Below are positions 34,502-44,570 of a stretch of 64,000 nt of DNA, piece after piece. The position numbers were made by a program, and so were the translations under genes. How positions within the stretch are numbered: position 1 is the first letter of the stretch; each line of letters begins with the position of its first letter. Source of the DNA: Armillaria gallica. Lineage: Eukaryota > Basidiomycota > Agaricomycetes > Agaricales > Physalacriaceae. The stretch lies in assembly GCA_037576215.1 (NCBI GenBank), contig JBANDB010000016.1, positions 1,847,003-1,911,002 of the forward strand, given 5' to 3'. The notes below the pieces were generated by a model. That model made no database searches. It was not told the DNA's origin and was given only the letters and a program-made list of their open reading frames with translations.

Positions 34502-35122
34502 GTGTTCGTTGTTCCCGTTTCCGTGTGTCGTTGTTTCATGGGCCCGAGCTCCGCTGCTGATGCCGCACTGTTTCTCGAAATGGTGTGCGGCACTGTTGCA
34601 CTTGTTCGGTGCTTGCGCTTTGTTGTTTCCATGGGCCCAATTTCTGCTGCTCTTGCTGCAGCGCTTTTTCTTGGATGGCGGCGTGCTTGACTTGGTATTT
34701 GCGTTTTGTTGGTTCCATTCCATAGGCCTTGCCGTTCCTGCTGCCGTGCTGTTCTTCGAAATTGTGTGCTGCAACATTGCGCGTTGGTGCTTGCGTTTGG
34801 TTTCGGTCGTTCCCGCCCTGCCAGTTTTTCGGTCCTCTATGTTGCTCGTGGTCCATGCGTATGACTGTATGTTTCACAGTGTCTCACCTTACATGACCAC
34901 ATCCACTTATGACGTGCCACTTCGGAATGCGTCGCTGGTTCTTTGTGTTTTTTTTTTTGGGTGTTTTTCCTATAACACTTTAAATCCGTGAGACGTCCTT
35001 GGCTGGCAACTGAGGGTATCACAGCGGCATGGAGTGTTGTAGTCTGTGACACGTTTAGTGGCGGCACAGAATCCCGGCGTTCCTTTTCGGGACCTTGTCC
35101 GGTTATCTATCTGTCTATCTTA
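34502..35122 (+). repeat. 620-bp dispersed repeat, copy R1
   Basis: Nearly identical, in the same orientation, to 49809-50437. It begins GTGTTCGTTGTTCCC and ends in a short tandem tail (TATCTATCTGTCTATCT). A T-run lies inside (34956-34967). The variable-length tetranucleotide-like tail is typical of SINE/LINE-type 3' ends. Long frames cross it on both strands (for example 34314-34991), but they look like by-products. No pol III boxes are assigned. Confidence 0.85.
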
Positions 35123-36040
35123 CACGGCACGGTACCTACAGGCACGCCGCCATCAACGTTCAACCGCTATGCTAAGTAGTAAAAGCCGCAGCCAAAATTC
35201 GGTGTATTCGGACAAGGAAGCTGGTGACTCCTCACCAAGAAATAGAATGTGGATCCCCCGGCGACCACCTGTATTCCAAAAACCTACAGTCGTACCGGTG
35301 AATTGTTCCATCGAGGTCACTTTTTTCCTTGACAAAGGTCTATGTTTCTCATTGAACGGTCAGCTTGAACACGGGCTAAGTGTAATTGTCTTCATCGCTT
35401 CACCACTTAACTTCCTTGGCGGAACTGAAATGTTTTTTTCTGTGAGTATAGACTCTCCCGCTTCTGACGAGACTCACACTGGCCGCTCTCCAAAATTTAC
35501 TGTTCCCTAGGCTGACGTCAATGCTTCCCCCTGAATCTCTTGCGGATTGACAGCTTTCAAGCCTCTTTTACTCTCCTTCAACAGATGGATCACTTCTTCT
35601 TGGCGTTCAGTCTCTCAAGCCGGGCCTACTCGGACGATCGATATCTAGGTCCTATCCCCCTTTGTCAATGACTTCCGGTCTTCAAATTACAACCAACTCT
35701 TAGCAGCTCGTTTTACTGTTGGTCCTTGGCATACCCAAAATATATTTGTTCCACTCAGCAAGGTGATGTTAGATCTCTATTTTCCTCGCTCTGTCTGAGG
35801 CCGACGTTCCGGTCTATGGTGTCTGGTTACCACCACAGGCACCCTTACGGTTTGGCAGCGTTGGAGTGGGTTGTGTTTGGCCTTCCTTCATCTTGCGTAG
35901 GCTGGTGCTATGTTTATCTGACATTTGTCGAACAAGGGGTCTTCGAATAGATATAAAAGGGCTCTCAATTCGCCTACATTCTCCAGACAGACACATCATC
36001 CTCGTTTATCTACTTTCCCACTACCAGCTCATTCATCACG
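35123..36040. other. No confident gene; promoter at right end
   Basis: A plus frame running to 35510 out of repeat R1 has no recognisable domain. The right end is the promoter of the secreted-protein locus. Confidence 0.4.
35952..35960 (+). promoter_or_regulatory. TATA box of the secreted Cys protein locus
   Basis: TATAAAAGG, about 85 bp before the ATG at 36041, well placed for a highly expressed fungal gene. Confidence 0.6.
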
Positions 36041-36581
36041 ATGCGTTTCTCAGTTGCTGCTCTCCTCCCTCTTGCGGCCCTCGTGGTCCCCGCCCTCTCA
36101 GGGTCCGTCCAAATTAGGGGCGATTCGTATGGAGGTGTGGGAGCCAGTATTTGAGCACAAGGACGACTTCAAGGGATGGAAAAAGGTCAAGTACACCCCC
36201 TACGACCACAAGGATGTCGACAAGGTCACCTTCGAGATGGGTAAGTCCATTTCTTCAAATTTTCGTTCTTGTCACTGACGTCGTCTCCTTTAGAATGCAA
36301 GAGCTTCTGCGAGAAGGACGAGAAATGTAACTCTTGCCAGGGTATGTCTGATGCTTCCTTTTGCCGAGACGCCCGTTTTATCCAACGTGTTTTTTCTAGT
36401 TTATTCGCATGATGAAAAGGAGGAAAAGTTCGTCTGTGAGCTGTTCGTGGAAATCATCGACATCGAGACCCGGAAGGGTGATTGTGATGATGGCAAGGGC
36501 CTGAAGGACGGCAAGAAGGGTAGAAAGGACGGCAATAAGTACTATGACTCTTCTTGCTGGAACGCCCGCTACGGATACTGA
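36041..36581 (+). pseudogene. Small secreted cysteine-containing protein, frameshifted
   Basis: Begins with a clean signal peptide, MRFSVAALLPLAALVVPALS. Within this exon the frame shifts by one base around 36110-36135: the signal-peptide frame stops at 36152-36154, while the downstream coding continues as VWEPVFEHKDDFKGWKKVKY. Two introns with good GT-AG borders follow, giving ECKSFCEKDEKCNSCQ, then VYSHDEKEEKFVCELF, GDCDDGKG and SSCWNARYGY, ending at 36581. The spaced Cys residues suggest a disulfide-rich extracellular protein of about 150 residues. A good TATA box and conserved exons suggest recent loss, or a single sequencing error. Family not recognised. Confidence 0.65.
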
Positions 36582-37014
36582 ATCCGACGAGTCTCCTTAC
36601 GCACGGTGACGATCAGTCTGTATGTATAGTATTATATACTCCCAATGCAGTTCATCCTAGTCTTTTCCTGGCCAAAGTGTAACGACGAAGTCATGCAGAA
36701 AGTGACGTTTGACTGCAGAAGAAATTTGGAAGAAATAGTAGTGACTAGTCACCCGCGGTCGGCCGTACGTGTGCCGATCATCAGGACCGCTTATGATAGA
36801 CAAGGGCCGCAATCGTAACGCTTCTCTCTCCAGAACCAGAAACTGCCTCCGAACCATTTATTTTCTTTGCCAATTCGCTTTGGAAGATGCGGCAGCGGAT
36901 CGTTATTAGGCAAAGGGCTCCCGATTAGGGGCACAACCAATAACAATAAGTACCTATTTATAATGGGACCCTCTATTTCTCTCTTTCTCTTCTTTTCCCT
37001 TCCGACACACGGAC
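36582..37014. other. No gene recognised
   Basis: Intergenic, with a minus frame 36657-36857 that has no conserved features. Confidence 0.5.
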
Positions 37015-38053
37015 ATGTACACCGACGAGTCTTTCAGAATCAAGACAACGCGCAAGTACGGAAAATGCGAGCGAAGGATCGTCAAAGATCACAGGACTCG
37101 GTTGGATGTCAAGGAGCGAGAAGAGTACAAGACGCCTGTCGTCAATCCGTATGTTGTCCCGCCTTTTGTCTTTGTGGGTCTGTTGACGATGTTTTACTTA
37201 GAGGCACGTCTGGAGAGATCGATGGACAGCCTGTGGGTACGCGATACGTGAACAGAGCGTTGCTTTTGGAAGCGGGGATGCATGGGAGTATCCGACGGGG
37301 GATCTATTCGTTCAAAGAAACCGCGCGGTCTGTTGTATTGTGAGTAACTGGCGATGTTGGTTTTTGCTGCTAACATTGTTGCAGGTCGGACGGATACGAA
37401 GAATTTAACAAGGATAAGGGCAATAAAATGTACGCAGCTCCTGTTCCCGGCTTCTAGTCTAGCCTGACGTCTTTTTTGTAGTCGCTTGTGCGGTGAAGGT
37501 TCGTTACTGTATGTCGCCTTTCTGCATTTGTTAGGTGCTGATCGGATGTTAGGTGGACGAAGCAAGGACGGGAAGATGCAGGTGAAAGACCAGGAGTACA
37601 CTCACGGAAACAAGGCTCTGCAGGTATGTGCTCTTTCATCTCCTTTGCCTTGGCTAATATCTCATAGAACGCAATGCAGTATGGCGAGCCTGTGCGTGTT
37701 ACTCGGGGATACAAGCTTGATTCAAAGTACGCCCCAAGGAATGGGTAAGTGCACCGCTCTCTTTCATAGCAATGATTGACTTGCGGCTAGGTTCCGCTAC
37801 GACGGCTTGTACATTGTGATAGGATGCTACGAGAAACGGGACGAAAATGGATACAGGATCATTCTATTCAAGCTCGAGGTGCGAAATTAGCCTTCCATTG
37901 CTCTGCAATGCCTGAATTATTATATAGCGCCTTCCTGGTCAACTCCCCATCGGAACTCAGGGCGCGTTCTGGGCCTACCCTGACTCTGATGTTCCCTCAA
38001 GGACGTCCGCGCTCACCTTCCCGTCTGATTGGCAACGGATTTCCGTGAACTGA
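37015..38053 (+). CDS. Stand-alone SRA-YDG domain protein
   Basis: Seven exons with consistent phases, about 230 residues. The start MYTDESFRIKTTRKYGKCER is the first in-frame ATG. The SRA-YDG fold is recognised from: VNPGTSGEIDGQPVGTRYVN; ALLLEAGMHGSIRRGIYSF; ARSVVLSDGYEEF (the 'S-V-V-L-S-G-G-Y-E' block); IRLCGEGGRSKDGK; VKDQEYTHGNKALQNAM; GEPVRVTRGYKLDSKYAP; and FRYDGLYIVIGCYEK followed by ILFKLE. The last exon (about 37927-38053) ends PSDWQRISVN and is joined over an intron that starts GTGCGA. SRA domains flip out and bind 5-methyl- or 5-hydroxymethylcytosine (UHRF1, SUVH). Here no RING, PHD or SET domain accompanies it, so it may be a reader adaptor in DNA methylation or repeat control. 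Confidence 0.85.
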
Positions 38054-38833
38054 TTGTTTCCCACTCGTCGCTTGTCGCTGCAATCGAAGTGGAGCACCAT
38101 GAAGAAAACTACTCAAGAAAACTACTGTGATGACACTCTACAGTACTCAGTCGAATTGGAATGCCCATACTCCGTCCCGACAGGGAGTCTCCGAGTACTT
38201 ACTCAGGATAGCACCCTAAATCGACGTTGGCCGCCATTTCCATCCCTACATCCTACTCCGAGTCTTCATCTCCCGCAAGAGATCAGGAAGCACCGTCGGC
38301 GATCCTCCTAACCTCAAGCGCCAGAAACTGCCCGGTACCCTACTCGTTAAAGTCCAATCTCCGTCACCCTTCTGCGGAGATCGGGTATCGAGCGTGGTCC
38401 TCAGAAGGGGAAGTACAGTGATATCGAGGACCAATTATTTTCTTTACAAAACTCTCATTCTGTCTATCATCTTAAGCTCATCACTTTCTACTATCTTGTA
38501 CTTACTTTCATCTCGGCTCACCCCACATGGCTACGCACTCTTTACTTCTCTATATCTTCCTTCACGAGAAAATGGCATGGTATCTCCAATACAATTCAAG
38601 TCATCCATGTTCCTCGCTACTCGAGACGCCGTCTGATTGATGATGGAAGCTTCCTTGACTGCCCGTGAATACGAGACCCTGGAGGCGCTTAAGAACCTCC
38701 CTCACGAGGCGACCTCGAGTCACTGCCTTGAACTCCCACTTCCTACACGCACTAAGCCCCGCCTTCCACACACTCTGCACACGAGTAATTGCATTGAACT
38801 CTCACATATCTTTTCTTGTGTACATCCACCCGA
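38054..38833. other. No gene recognised
   Basis: Between the SRA gene and the 6-16-like gene. Pyrimidine-rich, with no supported frame. Confidence 0.45.
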
Positions 38834-39191
38834 ATGCCAAGACGCCGCACTTGGATCTTCTTCGGAATCAGCGCAATCGTTGGTGCCGCCTTGACGCCCG
38901 TCATCGTGCCCCCCATCTTGGGTTGGTTCGGCTTCGGTGCAGCAGGTCCCGTCGCTGGTGAGTTAAAAAGTCATCCGAGTACTATCCTCCAAGTGATGAT
39001 TATTGGCAGGCAGTCTTGCGGCGGGAATCCAAAGCGGCATCGGTAACGTCGCTGCTGGGAGCCTCTTCGCGCACGTGCAGTCTATGGCGATGGGAGGCAT
39101 CATCTCGGCTGGTCCGTATGTGATTTTGGGAGCTGTTGGAGGGGGTGTAGGGTGGGTTGTGGATCGGATTCTGAGATGGTTCGGCTGGTGA
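38834..39191 (+). CDS. Interferon-induced 6-16 (ISG12)-like small membrane protein
   Basis: Two exons joined over a short intron (donor GTGAGT near 38957, acceptor GGCAG near 39011), about 100 residues. It starts MPRRRTWIFFGISAIVGAAL, then TPVIVPPILGWFGFGAAGP, SLAAGIQSGIGNVAAGSLF and HVQSMAMGGIISAGPYVILG, and ends GGGVGWVVDRILRWFGW. The Gly/Ala-rich double hydrophobic hairpin with AAGSLFA.VQS.AMGG is the Ifi-6-16 family pattern. Animal members sit in mitochondrial or nuclear membranes and affect apoptosis; the role of fungal members is unknown. The start is the only ATG giving the basic lead before the first helix. The hairpin array lies directly downstream. Confidence 0.8.
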
Positions 39192-39246
39192 GGGTGAGTT
39201 TGGTAACTTGTATCCGATATTTCAGCCCATGTACTGAGTCAATTTT

Positions 39247-39825
39247 CAGTATTTCGATACTGGCCGCCTTCCATGTACACCATCCTTCCATCCTATGCGC
39301 CCTCAACTTCTGTCGGTATTTCGATGCTTCTTCTGTGCTCCTATCATGTCTCTCTTCCGCCTCCGCTGGACCATTACATCTGTACCTTTTTTTATGACAT
39401 TTTATCTTCCTAGCTGAGGACATTCGTGTCCTCCTAGTCTACCCGTTCAGTACTTAGGTATTGCTTCCAGTTTCTTCTTTTCTCAGGTTCTCGATTTCGG
39501 AATATTAGTATTTCGCTCCGTTACATTTGCACCTTTCTTACGATGATTCACCTTCTTCACTCTAGGAACATTAGTGTTCCTGCTTGTTTTGCCAAGCATG
39601 TTTTCTGCTATCTCGGTACTGCTCCTAGTTCTGTCTTTTCCCTGTGCTCAACTTCGGAATATTAGTATTTCGCACTGTTACATTTGCATCTTTCACCTTC
39701 TTACTCTAGGAACATTAGTGTTCCTTCATGTTTTTCTGGGGAAGTTTACTTTCCGCAATACGTTCAGTATCTCGGTACTTCTAGTCTTTCCCCGTGTATG
39801 CTTAACATGGAGATATTAGTATCTC
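39247..39825. repeat. Tandem array of 4-nt-loop hairpins
   Basis: At least ten short stem-loops: CAGTAT-TTCG-ATACTG (39247-39262), GGTAT-TTCG-ATGCT (39315-39328), GAGGACA-TTCG-TGTCCTC (39416-39433), CAGTAC-TTAG-GTATTG (39448-39463), CGGAATA-TTAG-TATTTCG (39498-39515 and 39655-39672), AGGAACA-TTAG-TGTTCCT (39564-39581 and 39708-39725), AGTAT-CTCG-GTACT (39766-39779), GAGATA-TTAG-TATCTC (39810-39825). They are embedded in a degenerate pyrimidine-rich tandem unit of about 150 bp. Stems differ between units but stay paired, including G-T pairs. No coding frame fits. Confidence 0.75.
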
Positions 39826-40172
39826 GCACCTTTCTTACGAAATCTTATCTTCCTACCTATAACATTCGTGTCTTCGCTTGTCTCGCTAAGTCTATACTGC
39901 TATGTGTTCATTTTTTCGATCCTGCTTACAGGCTCGTCTTTTCCTAATATGCTCAAGAAATACTGGCACATCCGCGTCAACCCCGTGGCGCATGATTCGG
40001 AACGTTAACTTGAGGCTGGTTCGGGAGTGCGGTCAAACCCGTTGAAAACTGACACCTGGTGGACAACGCGTTGGTTCGAACTGAGCAGCTGCCCCGAAGA
40101 ATGACGAAATAGGCGGACGAAGCTGGATAAAACAAGGCAATATCGATAAATACTGGTCGTACTTCAAGACCC
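39826..40172. other. Tail of hairpin region; no gene
   Basis: A weaker hairpin-like unit (ACA-TTCG-TGT near 39862-39871), then 3' flank of C3. Confidence 0.45.
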
Positions 40173-41532
40173 TCAACGAATCTCTTTGATGATGCTCGCC
40201 TCAAGATCATCCTGAGCTAATCCCAAATGGACCTCTGTAGCCGCGCTGTCACCCTGCCTGGTATTTTCCCGCAAGTCCGTAGAACTGTGCTCGACTTCCC
40301 TCGGATTTCCTGGCTGAGCTTCGAAATCATCCTCAAATCCACTCAGACCCGGCACTACTGAATCGTCCCGGAAGCTAGTCCCAGTCTTTTTATGCCCAAA
40401 ATCTAACGGCGAAGTCATCACAGTTCCTTTCCAGGAATCGTCTGGCCGAGCGTGGCCCGCTGCGACACGCCCCAAAAGCATCGTTGGAGCAATACCCTGC
40501 ATACAATGTTTTGAGAATCATCAAGTGAGGAATGATGACAAGTCGACATACCCTTGTGAATCCGGCTATGGGATCAAGGTAGTAGGTACCTTCATTACCG
40601 CGTGCAATGCATGCTACATATATAATCAAGGATACAGCGTATAGAGCTGAAGACTCAATGAAAATTTCAATGACGCGACGATAGGCTCTAACTCCACTTC
40701 CCCCTCCATCCGTCGCTCGTGCGACAGCTAAAACACGGTAGATCACGAGCAAGGTGCACAATAACGTCGTCGCTAGAGTTAAGGCGGCATAAACTGCAAG
40801 GAGGGCGGAACCGTTTGCAGCATCGAGATACTGTTGCTTTGTTACGAGGACCTTACACACTGCAACATCGTTAAGTGAAGGGAATGATGGATGGGGCAAA
40901 ACGCTGTACCGATACCGGCAACCAGACAGAGGAAAGGAAGAAGCACGATTTGCCAGCGCTGTCCCCAGACCAACCAACAACGCCACATCTCGAATAGCAG
41001 TAAGCTAAAGTCACGACGCAAGCGGGTATTGTTTCTTTTTGACGCACCATGATGGAGTCAACAAGGATGGTAGAGATCGCGCCCATGATGCCAGTCGCCA
41101 ATGTCACTGCCGTTTGGGGATTCTCGATCCTCATGATTTGGGTCAAAATGTTCTCTCCGTTCTCCACCAGCGCCGAGCGCACAGTTGACCAGTTGAGGGA
41201 AAAACTGGCGAATGCCATGATATAAACGATGATGATAATGGCGACCATAGCAAGCGCAACCGGTCGAGACTTTTGCACGACTGTGATTTCCGTTGAGATA
41301 TGATTAGCATGTGTATGCAACTTCTTCTTACAGATGGTCCACAGTGCAACCGCAAGAACGCCAGAGTACAGGCCTAAACGTCGCGTCAATGCTTAGACAT
41401 GAGAATCTTGTGTAGTGAACACGTACCCTGCAAGTGAGCAGCGAGGATCACTCTGTTCATCTCAGAGTTGAGAGTAGAAAGGATGTGTGCCACATCAGCA
41501 CTGGTGACATCAGGTGGAAGATTTGCCTGCAT
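40173..41532 (-). CDS. Seven-transmembrane protein, family C (C3)
   Basis: Starts at 41532 with MQANLPPDVTSADVAHILST, then LNSEMNRVILAAHLQG, and is joined to LYSGVLAVALWTIC. Next spans: VAIIIIVYIMAFASFSLNW, VTLATGIMGAISTILVDSIM, a CWLVWGQ-type segment in the intron-interrupted part near 40985-40890, LLAVYAALTLATTLLCTLLV and VIEIFIESSALYAVSLIIYV, then YYLDPIAGFTR joined to GIAPTMLLGRVAAGHARPDD. The cytoplasmic tail is long, acidic and Ser/Thr-rich (GFEDDFEAQPGNPREVEHSS) and ends at 40173. Exon pattern and N-terminus are almost the same as C2, so these two are close paralogues. Possible receptor or channel; function unknown. Confidence 0.75.
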
Positions 41533-42595
41533 GGTAATAGATGAGAAGTGAAAGCAGCAGGGGAGGGAGAGAATTCTGGGGATGGTACTGTGTAGTGCGC
41601 CTCGATTATATAGAGTATCTCCTTCTAGATGCAGTCCAGGAGTCTGTTAGAATTCCTGTCCATAGGACAGCCAATATCTAGATCCTAAACGCATCCTTTG
41701 ATATGACATCGAACGATCCAATAATCTAAGAAAGCTGGTGACCCATACAAGGAATTCTCTTGACACATGAAAATGAGCAGCAAGGGGGGTTATCCCAAGT
41801 AGCGGATTGTTTGATAGAGCTGTGTGAATCAATATACGAATGAGGCAGGTGCATTAAGAGAGCGAACCTGATTCTCCTAACGTGATGGATGGCCTGATCG
41901 TGTGAACGTGCCCCAGTTTGAAGATAATCCCTCTGAAAACGTCTACAACAGTCGTCAGCCTCGTAGGATAACAATAGAGGGACAGTCAATCTCACCTCCA
42001 ATGTTTAAGTGAGAGAACTGCTCTCTCTCGAATGAGGCTATACAGTCTTGCTTATTCACACTCATCATGGCATCCTGATACTGATATCAAGGAGGGCACT
42101 TGGATCGAACTGAAGCAAGATGTCTCGATGAAAAAGCCTACACGAACGTTGCAGCTGCCGGCAAATACACCACCGTCTTCCCGTACAATGGCAAAGAGGA
42201 ATTGAGCAGTGTATCGTGATTTTACATCACCAGGAGAAAAGATGCGAAAAACCACGTAAAATTTCTCGATGAGAACATGAAATCAACAGGAGAGATCACG
42301 ACAATGTCTTGAGGAGCAAGCGGCTAAGCCAGGCAGGACACCGCGGGGAGGATCTATGGGGAGCGACGGTGTAGCAACAACGATAAGCGTGAATGGGGAC
42401 GATGATAATATGAGAACTTGGCGGTCGGGATTGTGATCTCTCGAAGTAGTGCTGTGGGACACGCGAAGCGAATGTGGTCGTCATGACGGTTTGGCTGAGA
42501 CGTGTGTCCCGTGCAGGCTATATCGAACAGAATATGCCCCTTCATGCATCAGCACTTCCAATTTCCATCCACGGTTTCCCTCTGTCGCTTTATTA
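41533..42595. other. No gene recognised
   Basis: About 1 kb upstream of C3 without a supported coding sequence. Confidence 0.5.
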
Positions 42596-42740
42596 CGCCT
42601 GAAAGTATTGCGGTCCATCTACTAGTAGCGTTCCGGAAACATCAAGTTAGGATGGTATGGAAGGAAGGAGCAAGGCAGCACAGTGAGAAGCTCGAGATAA
42701 AGCACTAGAGAAGAGACGCCGGTATTTGTCGGTAGTGTTT
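42596..42740. repeat. Duplicated segment X, copy 1
   Basis: Matches 46865-47004 (shared GCGGTCCATCTACTAGTAGCG, GGTATGGAAGG, CGCCGGTATTTG). Both copies lie downstream of a family A gene. In copy 2 the plus frame reads PENVAVHLLVASGDIESGWY, a protein-like stretch; here that frame is interrupted. Probably an exon remnant carried with the A-gene duplication. Confidence 0.65.
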
Positions 42741-42753
42741 GCACTGGAGGACA

Positions 42754-42868
42754 AGAGATCCGCCACATTCTCTCAAGGATCTGCTCCAGTCACGGATACG
42801 CAGCACGCCATTGAAATCTTTTAAACGAATGCATTCAGGTCTAAGCAGTGAAAATTCTAAGGTAAAAT
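42754..42868 (+). pseudogene. Fragment of the copper amine oxidase 3' end
   Basis: Aligns with 19851-19990, the last codons and 3' UTR of the amine oxidase (shared GAGATCCG, TTCTCTCAA, GTCA.GGA.ACGC, CATTGAA.TCTTTT, ACGAATG, GAAATTCTAA-like end), with several small deletions. It is in the same orientation relative to the neighbouring A gene as at the A1 locus. This shows the A2 region was copied from an amine-oxidase-A1 segment. Confidence 0.65.
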
Positions 42869-43022
42869 TGTGGGATCCAATTGAACAACGTTGACGTTCC
42901 CCTACGGGTCCTTGAAAGATAGTGATATTATTTAATACCGTAGATAATTAGGAGGCTGTGTACAATCTACTGCCGTGATTTGAAATAACAGACGAATCAA
43001 TGGTACAAGTCGCTGAACACGC

Positions 43023-44318
43023 TTAGATTAGGGTAGGCTTAGTATCTGGCAAATATGCTTCAGCAAGGGACAGGTGATAACATTGGCGATCCACACCTTT
43101 TACAGCTGACAAAGTGGGAGCTACCACCTCAAGAGGGGCTTTTGGCATTTTGGATTGAAGCCGGGCATGCAGTTCCTCGTCCTTTCGGCGTGTACGTTCT
43201 ATATCGTTCTGGATTTTAGCGTTGACACGTTCGTGGTATTCTGCCTCAATTCTACACGAAAATCAGGATCGGGAGATGCGTCTGAGGATAACGGTTAATT
43301 GACATACCTTTTCAAAGCTTCCAGCTCACGGAAGAAATCCCATGGGTCGTTAATTTGTTCCACCGATTCCAGATTATTCGATACAACTATCACGGGTTTA
43401 GAGTCCGCAGAAGGCCGGCTGAACATGCTGAGGGCTACAATGGGGTCGAAAGATAGCGTCGAGGCGTTGTCGTCGTCGTCGTCATAGATATCTGCGCGTA
43501 GACACGGTATACAGGGAAGGATCTTCCCAAAGATCGAGCGAAGGAAGGACGATATGGTGAAAGGTCGTTTTTATTGGACTTCGCCAGTCTCCCCAGAGTG
43601 TCGGTCTTCAGCTTCAGTGGTCAATTGAAGGGACTTGGTGTCACAAAGCGAGTGGCTTTCGGCGTCCTGCAAGGTGGGAAGAGGCAAATCAACCGCAGAA
43701 GCTTGACGCTCATCAAGCTGATCAAGGGTAGCGTCGTCCTCCATGGTGTCAGGGGCCGATTCAGATATTTTCTCCTTTTGCAGAATATCTCTGCGGTCGG
43801 CATCATCGTTGAAGTACTGCTGGCTTAGACGAAGACGATCAGGGACATTCAATTTGTGCTTGGGCTCAGGCCACGAGCCTCCGGTGTTGGTATCGTTTTT
43901 GATGCGACATCGTGTCACTGCCTGCGTAGGGTGGTAGCAGTCTGACCAAGGCAGCGGGTTGCTAGGCTTCATCGGCAAACGGGAGAGTGGGTGAGAGACA
44001 TTGGGTAGAATGGGGGCCGACATGTCTGGTAGAATGAAACGATCTGGGTTACTGATAGGGAGGCCTTGCGAGACCAGAGTCACAGCGATGTTGATGTATT
44101 CAACGCCAGGCAAAGGGAAGGAGAGGAGCTGATAAATGGTGGAAATTAGTAGAATGCACGCGACGTAGGGCAGGCCGACGTACGTTAATGATACATGCAA
44201 CATAGCTTTTGCTCTCCAAAGCTTCACAAGCCTTTGTCACTGCGGGATCATACAGATGTTTGAGGGAAGCGACGGGGTCGAGTTTGAGAACGATGTATTC
44301 TCCAAAGCGAGGGAGCAT
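43023..44318 (-). pseudogene. Family A protein (A2), nonsense-interrupted
   Basis: Starts MLPRFGEYIVLKLDPVASLK at 44318 and is joined to LLSFPLPGVEYINIAVTLVS. It has PDRFILPDMSAPILP, NPLPWSDCYHPT, CRIKND and SWPEPKHKLN. After GETGEVQ the frame meets TAA (43571-43573), then continues open as KRPFTISSFLRSIFGKI, CIPCLRADIYDDD and LESVEQINDPWDFFRELEAL. The charged-helix exon (IEAEYHERVNAKIQNDIER, then RLQSKMPK) and the last exon (DTKPTLI, stop 43023-43025) are intact. So a single in-frame stop, where A1 has a sense codon before KRP, is the only defect seen. No B partner lies upstream. The 3' flank carries an amine oxidase fragment. Confidence 0.7.
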
Positions 44319-44383
44319 GGCGGAGTATGATACGCGTTCCAAACACGAAGACCCGAAATATAGAAAGGCGCCATATTTTGTTC

Positions 44384-44392
44384 CATTGTTCT
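44384..44392. promoter_or_regulatory. CATTGTTCT motif upstream of A2
   Basis: Shared with A1, B1 and A3 promoters, about 66 bp before the A2 start. Confidence 0.35.
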
Positions 44393-44570
44393 TCGGAGGA
44401 AACAAAGAAAGGAAGGACGAATAAAACTTTGAACAGAGCAGTGGCAGGAGGCAAAGTTACCCACACAGGGCCACGCCGAATTCCCACGATTTTCGTGATC
44501 AAGAACCGCCACCAGCATACTCGCTACTTTTTCGTGATCTGCTCGATTCTAGGAACATCTGAACGACGTG

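Noticed and set aside
34314..34991. 225-codon hydrophobic frame in repeat R1, and the matching frame in R2, as a membrane protein gene
   Set aside because: Both strands of the repeat are open over long stretches, the frame starts outside the repeat, and no family pattern is visible; more likely a compositional by-product.
35046..35510. 154-codon plus-strand ORF as a gene
   Set aside because: It starts inside repeat R1 and shows no domain or conserved block.
39247..39825. CRISPR array or satellite DNA
   Set aside because: Units are degenerate, of about 150 bp, with short varying stems; there are no exact direct repeats with unique spacers, and the host is eukaryotic.
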